DNA from: an uncultured Eubacteriales bacterium | GTDB lineage: Bacteria; Bacillota; Clostridia; Oscillospirales; Oscillospiraceae | DNA length: 45,433 bases | NCBI GenBank assembly: GCA_902475855.1 | Contig: CABSBF010000015.1 | Span: forward strand, 1-45,433 | Direction: 5' to 3' | In this document: piece after piece, positions 42,275-45,433 of the stretch | How positions within the stretch are numbered: position 1 is the stretch's first letter | Layout of the letters: each line of letters starts with the position of its first letter | Notes under the pieces: model-generated | Databases searched by the model: none | Seen by the model: only the letters and a program-made list of their open reading frames with translations | Told to the model about the DNA's origin: nothing | Made by a program: the position numbers and the translations under genes

Positions 42275-43582
42275 TTAATGATTGTACTGATACAGCGACA
42301 GGCACTGCCATTCCGAGTTCAGCTCGACAAAGACATTGCCGGAGGAATTGAAATCTCTCACGTCCTCAAACTGCGGCGCAATCACCATGTTGTTTTCCAG
42401 ATCCACAAAGCCCCATTTTTCGCCTTTCCTGACGGCGGCAAGCCCATTGGAGAAGCTGCGCGCGTCCTCATACTGCGGGGGAATGACGACGGCGCCGTCC
42501 TTATCGACAAAGCCCCATTTTCCGTTCTGCCGCACCGCCGCGTAGGTCGTGTCGGCAAAAAGCCTTGCGTCGTCAAAGGTCTGTGTTCCGATCTGCGTTC
42601 CCGTGGCATCAATCATGAGATATTTGGTGCCTTTTTTGGCAAACAGCCGCTCGTTGCGGCACACGACCGTTTTCTCATCCTGAACAATGCCGTCGAACAC
42701 CGGCTGCGTCAGGGCTTCGCCGGAGCCGTTGATCAGGCCCCATTTCTTCCCCTGCCTGACCGCGGCGACGCCGTTGCCGAGGCCGGAGGCGTCCTCATAG
42801 CCGCCAAACAGACGGGTATCATTTTCCAGGGAGTAAAAATCCCACGTTTTTCCGTTATAAAGGGAGTAGGTCGTTCCGCTGACAATGCCCAGCTTCCGAA
42901 CATTCTCCACACCGCGCACGACATGCTTCTTGTTGCCGGAGGCGTCGATAAAATAGACGCTTCCGTCCGGCTCCATGACCGGCGCCAACTCAAACAGGTA
43001 GGCTCCGACCTCTTTGAATTTCGCGTCAACGACCAGCTTGCCCTTCTGGTTTACATAACCCCAGAGCTCCTTGACCTTGACGGGACTCAGCGTTCCGCTG
43101 TAGATGCCGGCATCGCCGAAGGAGGCGTAGCCGAGCGTGAAGGTATACTCGATTTCCCTGTGGATCTCCTCCAGCTTTTCGGAGGTGAGCTTATTGCCGC
43201 GCGCCTTCTCGTACACGCGGAAGCACTCTTCGAAATCCTCGATCGACCGGTAGACCTCCATCAGATATTCATAGGTACGGACGTCCTTCGGGTACTTTGA
43301 AACGAGCTCCTTGCCCCATTCCTCGGCCGTGCCCTTGAGATTGCTTTCCATGTACATCTCGCCGAGCTCCAGCCCGAGGCTCGCCGACGGGCGGATCTCC
43401 AGCGCCGCCTGATACTTCTGATTGGCGTCAACGACAACGCCCAGGCTGCGGCATTCCCGGGCTCCGGCAAGCAGCGTGTCATATTTCTGCCGTGTCGCGG
43501 AACGGTCGGAGTACAGCTTGTAAATCGAAAGGCCGAACAGGACGACCAGCACTACAGGCACGAGAAATTTATACTTTTTCAT
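42275..43582 (-). CDS. Membrane-anchored WG-repeat protein
   Basis: 435 residues. An N-terminal transmembrane helix (about 5-22) is followed by a helical, TPR-like segment (30-150) and then WG repeats with KWGLINGSG, KWGFVDKDG and KWGFVDLEN phrases. WG repeats form beta-propeller-like scaffolds often linked to peptidases and surface structures. It is probably displayed outside the cytoplasmic membrane. It sits between the FHA and prepilin peptidase genes, with short gaps on either side. Confidence 0.85.
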   Translation of the reverse strand: MKKYKFLVPVVLVVLFGLSIYKLYSDRSATRQKYDTLLAGARECRSLGVVVDANQKYQAALEIRPSASLGLELGEMYMESNLKGTAEEWGKELVSKYPKDVRTYEYLMEVYRSIEDFEECFRVYEKARGNKLTSEKLEEIHREIEYTFTLGYASFGDAGIYSGTLSPVKVKELWGYVNQKGKLVVDAKFKEVGAYLFELAPVMEPDGSVYFIDASGNKKHVVRGVENVRKLGIVSGTTYSLYNGKTWDFYSLENDTRLFGGYEDASGLGNGVAAVRQGKKWGLINGSGEALTQPVFDGIVQDEKTVVCRNERLFAKKGTKYLMIDATGTQIGTQTFDDARLFADTTYAAVRQNGKWGFVDKDGAVVIPPQYEDARSFSNGLAAVRKGEKWGFVDLENNMVIAPQFEDVRDFNSSGNVFVELNSEWQCLSLYQYNH

Positions 43583-43592
43583 TCTTGTCGCC

Positions 43593-44279
43593 TCACATTC
43601 CGGTCAAAAAGACGGACACAAACGTCCCCAGAACGATCGCCGGGGCGAAGGGGATCACATCTTTTCTCGATTTCTTTTTTGTCACGAGAAGGAACACTGC
43701 CAGCAGGAAGGAGAGGACCAGCGAGGCAAAGACCGCGCCCCAGATTCCGTCCAGCCCCAACATCAGTCCCATGACGATGAAGAGCTTCATATCGCCGTAG
43801 CCGATCGAATTCTTTGCACAGAGGCGGCAGAGCATCGACGCCAGCAGCAGCGCTGCCGCTGCGATCCCTTCAGAGAGCAGGCGACGCCAGATCCCGTCGT
43901 ACTGCACGAACAGCTCCGTCACGAAAATCCCCGCCCAGCAGATCAGGCCGAAGAGGATGAAGCGGTTCGGGATGCGATAGGTCTTTGCGTCGATCAGCGC
44001 CAGCGGCCACATGACCGCAAGCAGGCTCAGGCGCTTCAGGCTGAAGCAAAAGCTGTTTGCCTGATACAGAATGCCGAAGGCCACCGCGACGCCGAGCGTC
44101 AGGACGATCATCACGGCGCTGTAGAGGATGACCCATTTGTTCAGCACTTTGGGTGCTTCTTCCTCCTCCGCAGGCGGATTGGCGAGACGATATGCTTTCA
44201 GATCCGTCAGCATCAGCCAGAAGCTGACGCCGCAGAGCAGAGCCGTAATACCGATCAGAACCCAGTCCAACAATCTCAT
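43593..44279 (-). CDS. Prepilin peptidase (A24/TadV-CpaA type)
   Basis: 228-residue polytopic membrane aspartyl protease. The two catalytic aspartates are present: Asp97 in ALIDAKTYRIPN and Asp163 in SIGYGDMK. It cleaves prepilin leaders inside the membrane. The N-terminal cytoplasmic loop is acidic (AEEEEAP). The adjacent TadE-like gene suggests that it processes Tad-type pilins and pseudopilins. Confidence 0.92.
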   Translation of the reverse strand: MRLLDWVLIGITALLCGVSFWLMLTDLKAYRLANPPAEEEEAPKVLNKWVILYSAVMIVLTLGVAVAFGILYQANSFCFSLKRLSLLAVMWPLALIDAKTYRIPNRFILFGLICWAGIFVTELFVQYDGIWRRLLSEGIAAAALLLASMLCRLCAKNSIGYGDMKLFIVMGLMLGLDGIWGAVFASLVLSFLLAVFLLVTKKKSRKDVIPFAPAIVLGTFVSVFLTGM

Positions 44280-44318
44280 AGCGTTCCCCTTTTCTGTTCT
44301 TTCCGAAGTGCGGGCAGA

Positions 44319-45107
44319 CTAAGCCAGCAGTCTGCGGCGCGGCGGCAGAATCGCCGCCGACTTTGCGCCGCCTGCAATTTTACTGTTCTCGCAGCCCCAG
44401 GCGTCGGTAGCCGAATAGTGCCGGAACGTCATTTTTATGTCGATCTTCAGCAACTGAATGACCTCCACCTTGTAGGTAAGAACCAGTTTGATTCTTCCCG
44501 CTCCCTCGCCATTCGCTGTGGCAAACTTAATATAAGTACCGTTAAAGTTCAGTCCGCTCTCGCCGTCAACCACCCGGTAGCGTTTCAGGAAAGCCTCCGG
44601 CGTATCGCCCTCAAAGTCGGAGAGGTGCTTTTTCAAGAAGGCTTTTGCGAGCTCACGCGTAGCCGCATTTTGCCCGTCTCCGATCAGGGCCGCAAGGCCG
44701 CCCTTGGCCACGCCGAGGGCAAAGGCCTTTGGGTCCTTGACAATTTCATCTATAGAGCCCTTGATGGTATCATAGCTTTCTTTGCCCTGATTGATCGTAT
44801 TGGACATATCGCCTTTTTTGAAGGCATCAATGAAATCCCCGACGCCCTTGGCGATGGTATCCACCTTTGCACCGGCATCGGCTCCCGCCGCCATCATGCT
44901 TCCGACCTTTTTGTCGAACTCCCCTTTGAAATACAGGTAAGAATACTGAGAAATCTCCCTTGCCGCCGTATCCAGCGCGGTGCTCATCTTTGCCTGGATA
45001 TAGCAGATATTCACAATGGACAGGATCGTGAAAATAACAAATATGAACACCGAAAGAGAAATGGTTGCCTCGACGACGATCGCGCCGTTTTCGTTCTCCT
45101 TTCTCAT
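44319..45107 (-). CDS. TadE-like pseudopilin
   Basis: 262 residues. A short N-terminus with charged residues is followed by GAIVVEATISLSVFIFVIF and a long hydrophobic helix, then AKMSTALDTAAREISQYSY, the standard TadE signature. The Glu five residues into the helix is the usual prepilin position. The remaining extracytoplasmic part has a Gly/Lys-rich middle and an unusual basic C-terminus (PPRRRLLA). GGAGGTGAG precedes the ATG. Confidence 0.88.
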   Translation of the reverse strand: MRKENENGAIVVEATISLSVFIFVIFTILSIVNICYIQAKMSTALDTAAREISQYSYLYFKGEFDKKVGSMMAAGADAGAKVDTIAKGVGDFIDAFKKGDMSNTINQGKESYDTIKGSIDEIVKDPKAFALGVAKGGLAALIGDGQNAATRELAKAFLKKHLSDFEGDTPEAFLKRYRVVDGESGLNFNGTYIKFATANGEGAGRIKLVLTYKVEVIQLLKIDIKMTFRHYSATDAWGCENSKIAGGAKSAAILPPRRRLLA

Positions 45108-45140
45108 GTCCTCACCTCCGAAAATTGTTGTTTTCTGGGG

Positions 45141-45433
45141 TTACTCCGCCTGGAAGGGAATGCTGTTCTCGTTTGCGAAGGATTCTGCATAGCTGCCCGC
45201 CGGGGCATAGATGGTAAGGTTGTCGCAGCCCTCAAAGACCAGTTCATCGTCAATATTTGTGAGTGTCTGCGTGAAGTGGAGTTCCTTCAACTTGGTGCAG
45301 TTACCGAAGGTGCCAATGCCTCCCAGTTCCTGAAGGTCCTTGCCGAAGATGACCTGCTGCAAATTAGAGCATTCACCAAAGGTCAGCCCCAGCGTTCTTG
45401 TCACACCCTCGCAAATGACCAGTTCCACCGTTT
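45141..45433 (-). CDS. BspA-like leucine-rich repeat protein, truncated by window edge
   Basis: At least 97 residues. The frame is open to the right edge, so the true start is outside. ECSNLQQVIFGKDLQELGG and NCTKLKELHFTQTLTNI are BspA/TpLRR-type repeats (LRR_5), and APAGSYAESFANENSIPF is the characteristic C-terminal cap. Such proteins are surface adhesins in gut anaerobes. Only the C-terminal end is visible. It is upstream of the TadE-like gene on the same strand, with a 33-nt gap. Confidence 0.85.
   Translation of the reverse strand, partial: TVELVICEGVTRTLGLTFGECSNLQQVIFGKDLQELGGIGTFGNCTKLKELHFTQTLTNIDDELVFEGCDNLTIYAPAGSYAESFANENSIPFQAE

Noticed and set aside
37686..43300. Plus-strand frames of 968 and 875 codons opposite the kinase/FHA genes
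   Set aside because: Antisense shadows of genes with intact kinase, PP2C and FHA motifs.

Overview
The window comes from a high-GC, spore-forming member of the Clostridia. The evidence is spmAB, a SpoIIQ-like M23 protein, a YtvI-like membrane protein, an AbrB with a zinc knuckle, strong Shine-Dalgarno sites, and lipoprotein and BspA-like surface proteins. A gut Oscillospiraceae-type lineage is my inference. No rRNA, CRISPR array or intact transposase is present.

Layout. 1-460: no recognisable gene. 460-1601: phosphatidylserine decarboxylase and a cysteine-rich protein. 1927-3921: KtrB/KtrA-type K+ uptake, then tRNA-Gly. 4091-6986: an AT-richer insert that appears to have split the terminator hairpin of the tRNA gene. 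It carries a LarA-family protein, a mannonate-type SDR, and two genes truncated at one junction (HAD phosphatase and AEC transporter). 7174-9232: lipoprotein and SdpI-family protein. 9275-11348: folC and folT behind a tetrahydrofolate riboswitch. 11444-14934: YtvI-like protein, ACT-domain protein, an ACP-like protein lacking the carrier serine, a secreted protein and a SpoIIQ-like protein. 15103-16740: abrB, then thyA-folA from an internal promoter. 16862-19850: spmAB and argS.

19995-29560 is a divergent transport and sensing locus. One arm encodes a solute-binding lipoprotein, a fused permease and an ATPase with an unusual insertion. The other arm is a tightly overlapping operon of a second binding lipoprotein, a YesM/LytS-type histidine kinase, an AraC-type response regulator and a HAD phosphatase. 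It looks like an induced uptake system. The family is usually annotated as Fe3+ transport, but the phosphatase makes a phosphorylated organic substrate plausible. 29682-30869 is an aldo/keto reductase with ferredoxin-like cysteines.

30997-45433 is one long minus-strand cluster: a partial BspA-like protein, a TadE-like pseudopilin, a prepilin peptidase, a WG-repeat protein, an FHA protein, a PP2C phosphatase, a Ser/Thr kinase, a small membrane protein, and a 2168-residue Ig-repeat surface protein with its own consensus promoter. The FHA protein and the small membrane protein share duplicated TT[VL]L motifs that could be phospho-acceptor sites. I regard this kinase/phosphatase/FHA module tied to a Tad-type pilus as the most system-like part of the window. 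The split tRNA terminator is the clearest structural discovery.
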